In this document: positions 44,550 to 54,158 of the stretch, one piece after another
How positions within the stretch are numbered: position 1 is the first letter of the stretch
Layout of the letters: the number at the start of each line of letters is the position of its first letter
Assembly (NCBI GenBank): GCA_965207165.1
Contig: OZ242265.1
Location: 3,038,001 to 3,102,000, forward strand
DNA: 64,000 nt
Reading direction: 5' to 3'
DNA from: JAAXHV01 sp965207165
GTDB taxonomy: Bacteria; Pseudomonadota; Gammaproteobacteria; Eutrophobiales; Eutrophobiaceae
Position numbers and translations under genes: made by a program
The notes under the pieces: model-generated
What the model was told of the DNA's origin: nothing
The model's database searches: none
Seen by the model: the letters and a program-made list of their open reading frames with translations, nothing else

Positions 44550-47500
44550 TTACTCAACATGGGCTGCCTCCTTAGGCATGTGAGGCTCATTGCGATGCAG
44601 CATCCGATAAAGCGCCGGGATCACAAACAACGTCAGTAAGGTGGATGAAATCACACCGCCAATCACCACGGTGGCCAACGGTCGTTGCACTTCCGAACCG
44701 ATACCGGTATTCAGTGCCATGGGAACAAAGCCCAGGGAGGCGACAAGTGCTGTGGTAAGCACCGGACGCAAACGTGTTAAGGCACCTTCGGTAATGGCCT
44801 GATCCAAAGGCAATTTATCTTTGATCAATTCCCGGATAAACGACACCATCACCAGGCCGTTGAGAACAGCGATACCCGACAGTGCGATAAATCCCACAGC
44901 AGCGGAAATGGAAAAGGGAATATCCCGCAACATCAGCGCAGCAACGCCGCCGGTCAATGCCAGCGGCACACCAGAAAAAATAATCATGGCGTCTTTAAAA
45001 GATCCCAGTGCCAGCACCAACAAGCCAACGATCATGAGCAGTGTGACCGGCACCACAATCGACAGACGCTGTGAGGCCGACTGCAATTTCTGATAGGTGC
45101 CGCCGTACTCCACCCAGTAACCCGCAGGCAGTTCTACCGAGTTGTTAATGGCGCTCTGGATGTCCGCTACAAAACTCCCCAGATCACGGTCCCGCACGTT
45201 GGCGGTAACCACAACTCGGCGCTTGCCGTTTTCACGGTTAATCTGATTGACCCCTTCCATGCTCTCCAGTGTCGCCAGCTCCTGCAAGGGAACACTCATA
45301 CCATCGGATAGATGGATGGGTAGACGGAGCATGGTATCCACATCATTACGCAGGGACTCATCGAGTCGCACAACGATATCCGCACGCCGGTCTCCCTCGT
45401 AAAACTTGCCAGCTACACGCCCACCAAAGGCCGTCGCCAGTTGTTCCTGTACTTCCATTTTACTGACACCATACTGGGCCAGCTTGTCCAGCTTCGGTAC
45501 GATCACCAGCATCGGTAGGCCGGTGGTCTGTTCCGCCTGCACATCGGCAATACCCTCAACAGCCCCTATAGCAGCTTCAATAGCATCACCCAGTGTCGCT
45601 AGCATCTCCAGGTCATCTCCAAACACTTTAATGGCCAGCTCCGCCCGCACACCGGACAACAGCTCGTTAAAACGCATTTGAATCGGCTGCAAAAATTCGT
45701 AGCGGTTGCCGGGAATATCGCTGACCAATGCATCCAGCTCAGCCACTACCTGGTTTTTGGGCTTACTCGGGTCGGGCCACTGATAGCGGGGTTTCAGAAT
45801 AATAAAATTGTCCGCCACGCTAGGGGGTACCGCATCGGTAGCGACATCCGCCGTACCGATTTTGGCGAAGACCCGCTCAACTTCCGGCAGGGCTTTAATG
45901 CGCTCTTCCAACGTCTCCTGCATGGCAATCGCCTGGCTCAGGGACGTTCCAGGAATGCGCAGTGCGTGCATGGCAATATCACCTTCGTCCAGATTGGGCG
46001 CAAATTCGCTGCCCAGACGCGTCGCGCCAAAACCACTGATGATAACCAAAAGCGTGGCAAGTCCAACAAACAGCCCACGATGATTGAGTACCCAAACCAA
46101 TGCAGGCTGATACAGCGATAATGCACCACTGGTAATAACATTGCGCTTTTCCCGCACCGGTTTTTTAAACAGCAGCGCAATCATCGCTGGAACAAAGGTG
46201 ACAGACAGCACCATAGCACTGAGCAGGGCTATCACCACGGTAATGGCCATCGGATGGAACATTTTGCCCTCGGTGCCTTCAAGGGCAAAAATCGGCAGGT
46301 AGACCGCGGTGATAATGAATACACCAAATAGCGCTGGTCGTATGACTTCGCGGGTTGCTTCAAACACCAGTTCGAGACGTTCACGAACCGCCAGCACTTG
46401 TCCGCTGGCACTGGACTGACTTAGTCGCCGCAGGCAGTTTTCAACAATAATAATGGCGCCATCAACCAGCAAGCCAAAATCCAGAGCGCCGAGGCTCATC
46501 AGGTTGGCGCTGACCCGCGTTTGCACCATGCCGGTGATGGTCATCAGCATGGCGAAGGGAATCACCAACGCGGTCAGAAACGCCGCACGGATATTGCCCA
46601 GCAACAGGAACAAAATAACGATAACCAGCAGCGCCCCTTCGGCCAGGTTGGTCTGCACGGTGGTCAGGGTTTTATCCACCAGTTTGGTTCGATCATAAAC
46701 CGCCGTCGCCACCACTCCTTCCGGCAGGCTCTCATTGATCTCCTTCAGCTTTTCAGCGACGCCATTGGCAACGGTGCGACTGTTTTCGCCAATCAGAATA
46801 AACACCGTACTCATGACCACTTCACGCCCGTTCTGTGTTGCCGCGCCGATACGTAGTCCTTTCCCTTCACTGACCTGCGCCACATCAGCGATTCTGACTG
46901 TGGCACCATCCTGAGTGGCGAGGGGAATCTGGCCGATATCGTCGATGACTTCCGCCTGTCCGGGGATTCGCATCAACCACTGGGCACCGTTGCGCTCTAT
47001 AAACCCGGCACCCTGATTGCTGTTATTAGCGTTGATCGCCGCCACCACATCGGCTTGGGTCAAGCCAAATGCCAGCAGACGTGCCGGATCAAAGGCGACC
47101 AGAATCTCGCGCTCGTAGCCACCGATGGGATTGACTTCCACCACGCCGGGCACCCGCATCAGTTGCGGGCGAATAATCCAGTCATGCACCGCGCGCAGGT
47201 CCATGGGCGTAATGGGCTGGCCGTCTTCGTTGGTGGCGCCGGGTTCGGCATCTACCGTGAACATAAAGATTTCACCGAGACCGGTGGCAATCGGCCCCAT
47301 TTCAGGCTCCAGTCCACTCGGCAGCCTGGAGCGGGCGGCCGAAAGCCGCTCATTAACCAGCTGGCGGGCAAAATAGATATCGGTGTCATCGCTAAAAACA
47401 GCGACCACCTGTGACAGCCCATAGCGGGAGACCGAGCGGGTATGTGCTAATCCGGGCAATCCCGCTAACGAGGTTTCCAGCGGCAGGAAGCGCTGTTCCA

Positions 47501-47681
47501 CTTCCAGGGGGGTAAAGCCCGGCGCTTCGGTGTTGATCGTCACCTGTACATTGGTGATGTCGGGTACGGCATCAATGGGTAGCCTGGTGAAATTCCAGGC
47601 ACCCAGCGCCGCCAGCGTCAAAACCAGCAGGATCACGACACCATTGCGGTGTATGGAAAACCGTAAGATCTTGTCCAGCAT
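44550..47681 (-). CDS. czcA: Heavy-metal RND efflux pump, CzcA type
   Basis: 1043-aa inner-membrane proton antiporter driving metal efflux through a tripartite CzcCBA complex. Twelve membrane helices with two periplasmic loops. The motif DFGLLVDGAIIIVEN fits the HME1 pattern (DFGx3DGAx3VEN), which predicts Zn/Co/Cd rather than Cu/Ag. Further CzcA features are the DAVPDITNVQV segment near residue 35 and EFAPNLDEGDIAMH. C-terminal helix ends in a His-containing HRNEPHMPKEAAHVE. Last gene of the operon, 9 bp after czcB. Confidence 0.95.
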   Translation of the reverse strand: MLDKILRFSIHRNGVVILLVLTLAALGAWNFTRLPIDAVPDITNVQVTINTEAPGFTPLEVEQRFLPLETSLAGLPGLAHTRSVSRYGLSQVVAVFSDDTDIYFARQLVNERLSAARSRLPSGLEPEMGPIATGLGEIFMFTVDAEPGATNEDGQPITPMDLRAVHDWIIRPQLMRVPGVVEVNPIGGYEREILVAFDPARLLAFGLTQADVVAAINANNSNQGAGFIERNGAQWLMRIPGQAEVIDDIGQIPLATQDGATVRIADVAQVSEGKGLRIGAATQNGREVVMSTVFILIGENSRTVANGVAEKLKEINESLPEGVVATAVYDRTKLVDKTLTTVQTNLAEGALLVIVILFLLLGNIRAAFLTALVIPFAMLMTITGMVQTRVSANLMSLGALDFGLLVDGAIIIVENCLRRLSQSSASGQVLAVRERLELVFEATREVIRPALFGVFIITAVYLPIFALEGTEGKMFHPMAITVVIALLSAMVLSVTFVPAMIALLFKKPVREKRNVITSGALSLYQPALVWVLNHRGLFVGLATLLVIISGFGATRLGSEFAPNLDEGDIAMHALRIPGTSLSQAIAMQETLEERIKALPEVERVFAKIGTADVATDAVPPSVADNFIILKPRYQWPDPSKPKNQVVAELDALVSDIPGNRYEFLQPIQMRFNELLSGVRAELAIKVFGDDLEMLATLGDAIEAAIGAVEGIADVQAEQTTGLPMLVIVPKLDKLAQYGVSKMEVQEQLATAFGGRVAGKFYEGDRRADIVVRLDESLRNDVDTMLRLPIHLSDGMSVPLQELATLESMEGVNQINRENGKRRVVVTANVRDRDLGSFVADIQSAINNSVELPAGYWVEYGGTYQKLQSASQRLSIVVPVTLLMIVGLLVLALGSFKDAMIIFSGVPLALTGGVAALMLRDIPFSISAAVGFIALSGIAVLNGLVMVSFIRELIKDKLPLDQAITEGALTRLRPVLTTALVASLGFVPMALNTGIGSEVQRPLATVVIGGVISSTLLTLFVIPALYRMLHRNEPHMPKEAAHVE

Positions 47682-47690
47682 GGGCTGCTC

Positions 47691-48938
47691 CTAGTGGTCG
47701 TGCGACGCGCCGGATTTTTCGATATCGGCTTTGATGACGTAGCTGTTCTCAGTCACGTATTCTGTGCCAGGCTCCAATCCACCCAACACTTCCACCCAGG
47801 GGCCCGCTTCACGGCCCAGCTCCAGCGTCCGTACCTCATATTCTTCTCCAACCTTGGCATAAACGACGGTGAAGTCACGGAAACTCTGCAAGCCGCTGCG
47901 TTTTACCGCCAGTGGCACGTCAACGGTGTCGACTTCGATATCGCCGCTGACAAACAGCCCGGCACTCAACAACCCATTGTTGTTAATTTCGGCCAGGAAT
48001 AGCCGCGCCTGATCACTGCGCAAAGCCGCTCTCGGTCCACTGACGGTGCTGCTCAGTGGCGCATCAACACCGTTAATCGACAGGGTTACCGGAGCGCCAA
48101 CGTTGACCTTACTTCTGTCCGCCGGATAAATCGCCAACTCGGCCAGCAGGGTATCGGTATTGGTCATTTCCAATAATGTGCGCCCGGCCGTTTGCTCACC
48201 GGCACTTGCAAATTGCTCGCTGACCACACCAGCCATGGGTGCCTGAATTGGATAGGTTTTCAGGCTCTCATTGCTTTCTACCGTAATCAGTACCTGGCCT
48301 TTGCTGACCGAATCTCCGAGGCTGACGTGCATCTGTTTGATTACACCGTCAAAGCGGGCCTGAATCTGCCGTTTGGCACTTGGGGGATAAACGAGCTTGC
48401 CATAAACCCGGATGGTCTGATGCAGAGTGGCACTGCCAGCGGTTTCTGTGGCAATACCCATGGCTTTAGCGACGCCGTCGCCTATGAGGGTACGGCCTTC
48501 AAAGTTGTCGTATTCCCAACGATAGGTTTTGCCTTGGTATTGCGCGATAAGGGTGACGACAAATGAATGCGGTTCGTAAATCACCGTATCGCCACACAGG
48601 TAGTCCCCTTCGGCTCTAAAACGGATATCGTCAACGACATTGCCCAGGCGTGTGAGCTTGACCTGAAGGTCCACCGCATCGGGTGATACCGGTTCACCGT
48701 CATCACTTACCCAGACACGAAATTCCGGCGGTACGCCGGTTTCAAAAATAGCCAGCTCCACCGCAAAATCGCCATCGCGCAATATCCGACCCCGGTGCGG
48801 CCCTTTTTCGGGTTCTGCTTCCTGAGCCCCCGACTCTGAGGCAGCGGCGGCGATTGAAGGCAGAAATATGGCGCCCAGTACTACCTGGCACACCAGGAAT
48901 AATCGTAGAGCATAGCGGTTCATAATGGTTTCTCTCAC
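47691..48938 (-). CDS. czcB: Periplasmic adaptor (membrane fusion protein), CzcB type
   Basis: 415 aa; joins the RND pump to the outer-membrane channel and may bind metal. Signal peptide LFLVCQVVLGAIFLPSIAAA. N-terminal domain GPHRGRILRDGDFAVELAIF as in CzcB-type adaptors; barrel-sandwich and hairpin regions include ARFDGVIKQMHVSLGDSVSK and GVVSEQFASAGEQTAGRTL. The C-terminus ends SHDH, a possible metal tail. The start may be the second Met (MNRYALRL). Confidence 0.92.
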   Translation of the reverse strand: MRETIMNRYALRLFLVCQVVLGAIFLPSIAAAASESGAQEAEPEKGPHRGRILRDGDFAVELAIFETGVPPEFRVWVSDDGEPVSPDAVDLQVKLTRLGNVVDDIRFRAEGDYLCGDTVIYEPHSFVVTLIAQYQGKTYRWEYDNFEGRTLIGDGVAKAMGIATETAGSATLHQTIRVYGKLVYPPSAKRQIQARFDGVIKQMHVSLGDSVSKGQVLITVESNESLKTYPIQAPMAGVVSEQFASAGEQTAGRTLLEMTNTDTLLAELAIYPADRSKVNVGAPVTLSINGVDAPLSSTVSGPRAALRSDQARLFLAEINNNGLLSAGLFVSGDIEVDTVDVPLAVKRSGLQSFRDFTVVYAKVGEEYEVRTLELGREAGPWVEVLGGLEPGTEYVTENSYVIKADIEKSGASHDH

Positions 48939-48951
48939 GGTAGCGGCGTCC

Positions 48952-50256
48952 TTAGAATGTCAGCGTGGTGCCGGTGAGGCGCTGAAGTTCGATATGCTGT
49001 AAATGGATCGCTCCAAAGGCACTTAACAGATCCTGTTGCGCACCCAGTATTTTATTCAGAAGGATGACCCACTGCTGATAACCCAGCTTGCCGGTTTCAT
49101 AGGCATGCGTGGCCTGTGCATGGGCAGTGTTTAAGGCGGGGATAATTCGCTTTTGCAGCGTCTCAATTACATGATGGCTGTGTTTAATTTCCTGGAGCAG
49201 GACATAAAGCTGCGTATCCAACTGGCGTTGCAGTGCTTCGGATTCACTGGCAAATTCAGCCTGCCTGGCCTGAAGGCTTCTGATTTTCCCGGTGCTACTG
49301 CGATCCTTACCGAGCGGCACAGAAACACCGGCTACCATGCCGAAATCATCGCTTGCCTCCAAACGCCGAACACCAACCGAAAACTGCCACTGCGGCTTGG
49401 CCTCAATTCTGGCAAGCTCTATTTCTGATTCTGCAATACGCTGCTGGTTCGCCAGCAATGCCAATGTGGGGTTTTGTTTCAGTTGATCAAATTGCTGTTC
49501 AACACTTCCCAGTGTTGGAATGGTAAAAAGCTCACCCACTAACCGAAAGTCATTACGCTCACCACCCCATTGCGCGCGCAACTGGTAACGCGTTGACGTC
49601 AGCACGTGCTGCAGGTCTTCGGCCTCCAATTCCCTTTGCGCCATTTCCACCTCCGCCTGGAGACGTTCGAATTCCGGGCTTTTACCGGCCTCGACCCGCT
49701 TTTTGAGGGCGTTGACGGTGCTTCTGGCCTGTTGTTGCGCCTGTCGAGCCAGCGTTAAACGCTGTTCTTCGACCAGTGTCTGAACAAATAACCGGGCAGT
49801 CTGAGCAGACAGGTCAAGCGCTTTGATTTGTCGTTGGATATCCACCTGAGTGGCGGTAACCTGTGCTGCCTGAATCCGTTGTTCGATTCGTGCTCCTTGC
49901 ATTACCCAACTAATGGATAACGTAGACTGAGCGCTATCAAAGCCGTTGTAATCACCATCACCACCAAAATCTTCAATTATTAAGCCGATACTGGGCCGCT
50001 GTCCCACGCTGACTTGTTCTACTAAGCCTTGATACGCTTCGCGTTGGTGGAGAAACGTACCCAACTGTGGATGCTGTTCCAAAGTGAGTCGCACCGCTTT
50101 CTCCAGTGACAACAGGGTGGGTTCTGACTCACTCTGTGCGTGAACAGCTGAAACAGTTAGGCACATTGCAGCGAAAACGACTACAGACAACCCAAATGGC
50201 CTCATAAACCGATTGGCAATCGGTATTTTTTGCAAACTGAAAGAGCGCAGATTCAT
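48952..50256 (-). CDS. czcC: Outer-membrane channel protein, CzcC type
   Basis: 434-aa TolC-family outer-membrane factor: a trimeric channel for CzcBA. Two repeats of long helices (AVRLTLEQHPQLGTFLHQR, ELEAEDLQHVLTSTRYQL, and HVIETLQKRIIPALNTAHAQ). The start at 50256 has AAGAAGG about 8 nt upstream; a possible second start (MRPFG, 50205) would leave a conventional signal peptide. A 17-bp palindrome matching the one before the repressor gene lies inside the first codons (50208-50224). Confidence 0.93.
   Translation of the reverse strand: MNLRSFSLQKIPIANRFMRPFGLSVVVFAAMCLTVSAVHAQSESEPTLLSLEKAVRLTLEQHPQLGTFLHQREAYQGLVEQVSVGQRPSIGLIIEDFGGDGDYNGFDSAQSTLSISWVMQGARIEQRIQAAQVTATQVDIQRQIKALDLSAQTARLFVQTLVEEQRLTLARQAQQQARSTVNALKKRVEAGKSPEFERLQAEVEMAQRELEAEDLQHVLTSTRYQLRAQWGGERNDFRLVGELFTIPTLGSVEQQFDQLKQNPTLALLANQQRIAESEIELARIEAKPQWQFSVGVRRLEASDDFGMVAGVSVPLGKDRSSTGKIRSLQARQAEFASESEALQRQLDTQLYVLLQEIKHSHHVIETLQKRIIPALNTAHAQATHAYETGKLGYQQWVILLNKILGAQQDLLSAFGAIHLQHIELQRLTGTTLTF
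50208..50224. promoter_or_regulatory. BlaI-type operator-like palindrome, czcC copy
   Basis: ACCGATTGGCAATCGGT: 6-bp arms ACCGAT/ATCGGT around 5 bp. It differs in one base from the palindrome at 51717-51733. It overlaps codons 11-17 of the 50256-start version of czcC, or sits at the ribosome-binding region of the 50205-start version. Confidence 0.6.
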
Positions 50257-50281
50257 TCATCAGCCTTCTTGATTTAAAAAA

Positions 50282-51283
50282 TTAGTGGGAAAAAATCGCT
50301 TCGATCAGATGGTGCAAGGTATCAACCCCGCCGATTGACAGGGTCGTTGTTAGCATCATGATCAACAGGCAGTGTGCCCAGGGAAACGATCGGCATTTTT
50401 GAGGTGCCAGCAAAGCTCTAACCCGCACATCAACGTCGTCGGTACTAAAATAGTTTATGCTGACCGTATTCACACTGTTCCCAGAGAAGCGCCGAATTTT
50501 GGCCGCGTTAACCAGGGTTTGGGCGACATCGAAAACACTGTAGGATTGACTGACGTGTGCATCAGCCAATTGCTCAGTGGCTAGCGAGAACAACCGAGTT
50601 AATCGCTGTGCTATAGGCTTCGGGTAAAGCGATGCCAATAGCGCAAAAAACAATTTTTTCTGGGTATCTTTGTGCTTAATATGCGCTCGCTCGTGGGCAA
50701 GAATGATATCCAGTTCCGCCTCGGTGACCTGCCCAATAAGACCGGTTGTCACGTAACACTTGGGACTTAACAGACCTGCGGCAAACGCTACCGCGGTGCG
50801 GGATTCAAGCACAATAATGTCCCGCCCAATTTTCCACTGCCTGGAATTGTTCTGAATCCGACTACCGGGGCTCTCCTTAGAAAGGCGCGTCAGTAAATCC
50901 AGTGCGTTCAAGTGGCGAGCTGCACCTAGCCCGTTCTTGATGAACACATACGCAGTACCCAGCATAAACAGGAACAGTGCCGCTCCGTGCCAGCTATCCA
51001 GGTAAAACACATACGGATGATGCCAGTGCACCAGCGGGGTCAGCCACAGCGTACTTTCTAATTGAAACACCGAGGGTAAAAAAATGAATAGGCAAAGAAT
51101 GCTTGCTACCCAAGGTGTAACCACAAACAGCCACAGCAGTTTTTTTTGTGTAACGGCAGAAAACAGCGTGATATGGCGAACCATTAACGGCCAGATCAAA
51201 GCAAGCAGTGCTGCCGCCGCCAACAGTTCCATCAGCGCAATACTCAGCAGATTGAAAACAATCGCCCACTCATTAATTAGCAT
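50282..51283 (-). CDS. M56 (BlaR1-type) membrane metallopeptidase
   Basis: 333 aa. Four membrane segments in the first 110 residues, a cytoplasmic zinc-protease domain with AHERAHIKHKD (HExxH) near residue 196, and a final membrane helix. Lacks the penicillin-binding sensor domain of BlaR1, so it senses something else. In BlaR1/BlaI systems the peptidase inactivates the repressor. Overlaps the upstream BlaI-type gene by 11 bp. Confidence 0.9.
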   Translation of the reverse strand: MLINEWAIVFNLLSIALMELLAAAALLALIWPLMVRHITLFSAVTQKKLLWLFVVTPWVASILCLFIFLPSVFQLESTLWLTPLVHWHHPYVFYLDSWHGAALFLFMLGTAYVFIKNGLGAARHLNALDLLTRLSKESPGSRIQNNSRQWKIGRDIIVLESRTAVAFAAGLLSPKCYVTTGLIGQVTEAELDIILAHERAHIKHKDTQKKLFFALLASLYPKPIAQRLTRLFSLATEQLADAHVSQSYSVFDVAQTLVNAAKIRRFSGNSVNTVSINYFSTDDVDVRVRALLAPQKCRSFPWAHCLLIMMLTTTLSIGGVDTLHHLIEAIFSH

Positions 51284-51668
51284 CGCTGTCTTCCTGATTG
51301 CGCAATTGACGTTGTTGTTGAATCAACTTTTCCAATTGAGACAGCTTATCGTCATCCAGTCCTGCCGAGAAGGAAGAAAAGGCGGCTGTCAAATGGTCTT
51401 CACCTTCACCGATAAAATCGCTGGTCACATTCTGAATCAGCTGGGCGATGAGCTCTTCCCTGCCGACCTTAGCGCGATAATAGTAGGCATGCCCCTGCTT
51501 CTGACGGGTGAGCAGATTTTTTTTGAACAGTCTGTCCAGAGTGCTCTGAATGGTATTAAGTGTGCCACCCCGGCGCTTGGTTAATGCTGCATGAGTCTGT
51601 TTGGCATCGGCCTCTGTCGCCTCCCACAAGTACTGCAGAACGCGTTTTTCTAATTCACCCAATATCAC
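51273..51668 (-). CDS. BlaI/MecI/CopY-family repressor
   Basis: 131-aa dimeric winged-helix repressor: ELEKRVLQYLWEATEADAKQ, GTLNTIQSTLDRLFKKNLLT, HAYYYRAKVGREEL. This family controls beta-lactamase genes (BlaI), copper export (CopY) and others. Coupled to an M56 peptidase and upstream of czcCBA, so it probably represses its own promoter and the pump. The palindrome at 51717-51733 lies 49 bp upstream of the start. Confidence 0.93.
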   Translation of the reverse strand: MILGELEKRVLQYLWEATEADAKQTHAALTKRRGGTLNTIQSTLDRLFKKNLLTRQKQGHAYYYRAKVGREELIAQLIQNVTSDFIGEGEDHLTAAFSSFSAGLDDDKLSQLEKLIQQQRQLRNQEDSDAN

Positions 51669-51716
51669 AATACAGCTTTCCTAAGTGTTAACCAGAGCTT
51701 ATACTAGCATACAAAT

Positions 51717-51733
51717 ACCGATAGGCAATCGGT
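51717..51733. promoter_or_regulatory. BlaI-type operator-like palindrome, repressor promoter
   Basis: ACCGATAGGCAATCGGT, arms ACCGAT/ATCGGT around 5 bp. Same centre-to-arm layout as the copy inside czcC. Located upstream of the repressor start, so a plausible autoregulatory operator. Confidence 0.65.
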
Positions 51734-51971
51734 TTTTCTTGATTGCTTATATTTTAAACAAGGGGCACGCGATGGGAATGGGTCAGGCTGTACAAAATTG
51801 GAGGGAGGGAACCTAAATATGTTGGGTAAATTGTGGGTATTGAAAAGATGGTATTGAATAAAACTTGGTACAATCAAGAGGTTGTAAATCTAGTTCTATT
51901 CCCCCTCCGGGATTAGAAAGTTTGATTTTATCTAATTGTCTGATCGTTACCTATCCAGGGTGTGATACTCC

Positions 51972-52676
51972 CTACCTCGCAGTAACCTCAGCCACCGACG
52001 CCGCAGTCTGCCCAAACAGCATCTTGCGAGCCTCCTCATCGTCCTCGAACCGGCGCCGCAGTTCCTTGCCCAGGTCCTTGCCGGCAGCCACCGCCGGTCT
52101 GGCCTTCATCCGTTCATCCCAGGCCTTGACGCGTGGAAACCCGTCCAGGCTCTGGTTCACCCGCTCATGCACCACTACCCAGGACCAGGAGGCCATGTCG
52201 GCAATGGAATAGTCGCCGCACAGGTAGTCCTTGTCCGCCAACTGCTTTTCGATGACGCCCAGCAAGCGGTTGTATTCATCACCATAGCGGTTCAGTGCGT
52301 ACGGGATTTTCTCAGGGGCGTAATTGGTGAAATGGCCGAGCTGGCCCGCCATGGGACCCAGTCCACCTACCTGCCAGAACAACCATTGCATGACCTCAAT
52401 CCTGGCCCGCGGGTCCTCTGGGAGGAACCGCTCGGTCTTCTCCGCAAGGTACATCAGTATGGCGCCTGACTCGAATACGGAGACCGGTTCCCCTTCCACG
52501 TTATGGTCGACGATGGCAGGCATGCGGTTGTTGGGGCTGATGGCCAGAAATTCCGGCTTGAACTGGTCTCCCCGCCCGATATCCACCGGAATCAGCCGGT
52601 ATTCGAGCCCGCACTCTTCCAGCATTATCGAGATTTTCCAGCCGTTAGGGGTCGGCCAGTAGTATAAATCTATCAT
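51972..52676 (-). CDS. Glutathione S-transferase (YfcG/nu-like)
   Basis: 234-aa soluble GST. Thioredoxin-fold N-terminus: YYWPTPNGWKISIMLEECGL, PNNRMPAIVDHN, and the GSH-binding FESGAILMYLAEKT. C-terminal helical domain with LFWQVGGLGPMAGQLGHFTN, as in the YfcG/Ure2-like group, which have thiol-disulfide or peroxidase activity. Monocistronic; convergent context with no neighbours of related function. Confidence 0.92.
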   Translation of the reverse strand: MIDLYYWPTPNGWKISIMLEECGLEYRLIPVDIGRGDQFKPEFLAISPNNRMPAIVDHNVEGEPVSVFESGAILMYLAEKTERFLPEDPRARIEVMQWLFWQVGGLGPMAGQLGHFTNYAPEKIPYALNRYGDEYNRLLGVIEKQLADKDYLCGDYSIADMASWSWVVVHERVNQSLDGFPRVKAWDERMKARPAVAAGKDLGKELRRRFEDDEEARKMLFGQTAASVAEVTAR

Positions 52677-52782
52677 TTGTAAATTCTTTCCGCGTTTCTG
52701 TGAATTTGGAGGGTTGAAGGCGTGTAACTATAACATGGCAGAATTGGTTTTTTTATCTATACTAGTAGGTTAAGAGACAGGT

Positions 52783-52808
52783 TTTTTTCCTGCTTTCGCC
52801 GGAATGAC
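52783..52808. repeat. Degenerate intergenic hairpin repeat
   Basis: TTTCCTGCTTTCGCCGGAA then TGAC: imperfect version of the common 'TTCCCGCTTTCGCGGGAATGAC' repeat. Just before the TPR gene. Confidence 0.35.
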
Positions 52809-52836
52809 TTGTCCCAATATTCAAGAGGTGCTTAAA

Positions 52837-53427
52837 ATGATCTCAGCTCGGTTTATTTTACGGGTGTTGCTGCCCGTTCTTATTTTCTCTCCCGTTGCAG
52901 GCTATACCCAGTCGATGAGCGTCATAGGCGGGGGCTCATACGCCCGTAACTGTTTCATGTCTGCCACCCTGGCCATCCAGTTGAACTCGGCAAACAAAGA
53001 GAATGTCGAGGAGTGCAACCAGGCCATCCTGCATGGCAGGTTGACCCGCAAGGACCTGTTGGCCACTTATGTCAATCGCGGCATCCTGTACGGCGCCATG
53101 GAGAACTATCAGAAAGCGCTGAAAGATTACCGGACTGCTGTTGAACTGGAACCGGTGACAGGCGAAGTCTATGTGAACCTCGGCAACCTTTACCTGCTGA
53201 GCCAGAAATATGACGTGGCGATTCAGCAGTACACCACTGCCATTGAACTGACCCTGGCGAAAAACCACATCGCCCATTTCAACCGCGCCATGGCTTATGA
53301 GAACAACAAGGACTACGACAATGCCGAGGCGGATTATCGCCGGGCCATGGAACTGTCGCCGGAGTGGGTCCTGCCCCAGTTACGCCTGGAGCGCATGATC
53401 AGGAATATAGAAAAAGGGCAGACCTGA
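52837..53427 (+). CDS. Exported TPR-repeat protein
   Basis: 196 aa. The start is taken at the ATG at 52837, preceded by AAGAGGTG and giving a signal peptide (LRVLLPVLIFSPVAG, cut near YTQS); an upstream in-frame ATG at 52804 lies in a repeat. Three TPR units follow (VNRGILYGAMENYQKALKDY, VNLGNLYLLSQKYDVAIQQY, FNRAMAYENNKDYDNAEADY). Two Cys near residues 40 and 59. Periplasmic scaffold protein; partner unknown. Confidence 0.82.
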   Translation: MISARFILRVLLPVLIFSPVAGYTQSMSVIGGGSYARNCFMSATLAIQLNSANKENVEECNQAILHGRLTRKDLLATYVNRGILYGAMENYQKALKDYRTAVELEPVTGEVYVNLGNLYLLSQKYDVAIQQYTTAIELTLAKNHIAHFNRAMAYENNKDYDNAEADYRRAMELSPEWVLPQLRLERMIRNIEKGQT

Positions 53428-53502
53428 CCTCCGAAAACCCGGGGTCTGAGTTAACATACTCACAGGAAGTAACCGTAACCTCATATTCAAGGAGAGGGCT
53501 AT

Positions 53503-54111
53503 ATGCCGGATTTTGCCGATATCACCGGCTACCTGCAGCAAAAGGACAAACGGTTAGGGACAATTATCAATGAAATCGGCGCCTGCGGGTTGACCGCGCG
53601 GCGCGCCGACCTTGAGTTCCTGACCGGTATCATCATCAGCCAACAGTTATCCACGGCCGCGGCAGATACCATTATCGCCCGCTTCCGCGCGCTCTACCCC
53701 GGCGGCAAAATCACAGCCGGGGGAATTCTCGAAACACCCGACAGCGCCCTGCGTGCAACCGGACTCTCCGCAAGAAAATGTGACTACATCAAGGACCTGT
53801 CCGGGAAGATCAGCGACAACTCCCTGGATCTCGCGAAACTCCAGTCGGCAGATGACGACACCATCCGCCGGGAGTTGCTGCAGGTAAAAGGCATTGGCGA
53901 CTGGACAGTGGATATATACCTGATGTTCGGCCTGGCGCGGCTGGATATATTCCCGGTCAAGGATCTGGCGCTGCGAAAGGCAGTTGCTTCGGCTTACGAG
54001 GTCTCCCCCGACGACATGCCGGCGCTTCTGGAAGTAGCCGGGAACTGGCGTCCCTACCGCAGCGTCGGTTCCTGGTATTTGTTCCGTTACAGAAACACTT
54101 ATTCCTTGTAA
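53503..54111 (+). CDS. DNA-3-methyladenine glycosylase (HhH-GPD family)
   Basis: 202-aa base-excision repair enzyme related to AlkA/Mag1; removes alkylated purines. HhH-GPD fold: LTGIIISQQLSTAAADTII, then hairpin-helix-hairpin LLQVKGIGDWTVDIYLMF and LDIFPVKDLALRKAV with the catalytic Asp. Like short Mag-type enzymes it lacks AlkA's N-terminal beta domain. Upstream of iscR but in its own unit (111-bp gap). Confidence 0.92.
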   Translation: MPDFADITGYLQQKDKRLGTIINEIGACGLTARRADLEFLTGIIISQQLSTAAADTIIARFRALYPGGKITAGGILETPDSALRATGLSARKCDYIKDLSGKISDNSLDLAKLQSADDDTIRRELLQVKGIGDWTVDIYLMFGLARLDIFPVKDLALRKAVASAYEVSPDDMPALLEVAGNWRPYRSVGSWYLFRYRNTYSL

Positions 54112-54133
54112 TCACCTCATCACGGCAGCATGA

Positions 54134-54158
54134 ATACCCGACTAAAATAGTCAAAAAT
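54134..54158 (+). promoter_or_regulatory. IscR type-1 site 1
   Basis: 25 bp with the type-1 IscR consensus: ATACCCGACTAAAATAGTC followed by AAAAAT. Core GACTAAAATAGTC is palindromic. The 3' end abuts a second site directly. Located about 65 bp before iscR. Confidence 0.8.
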
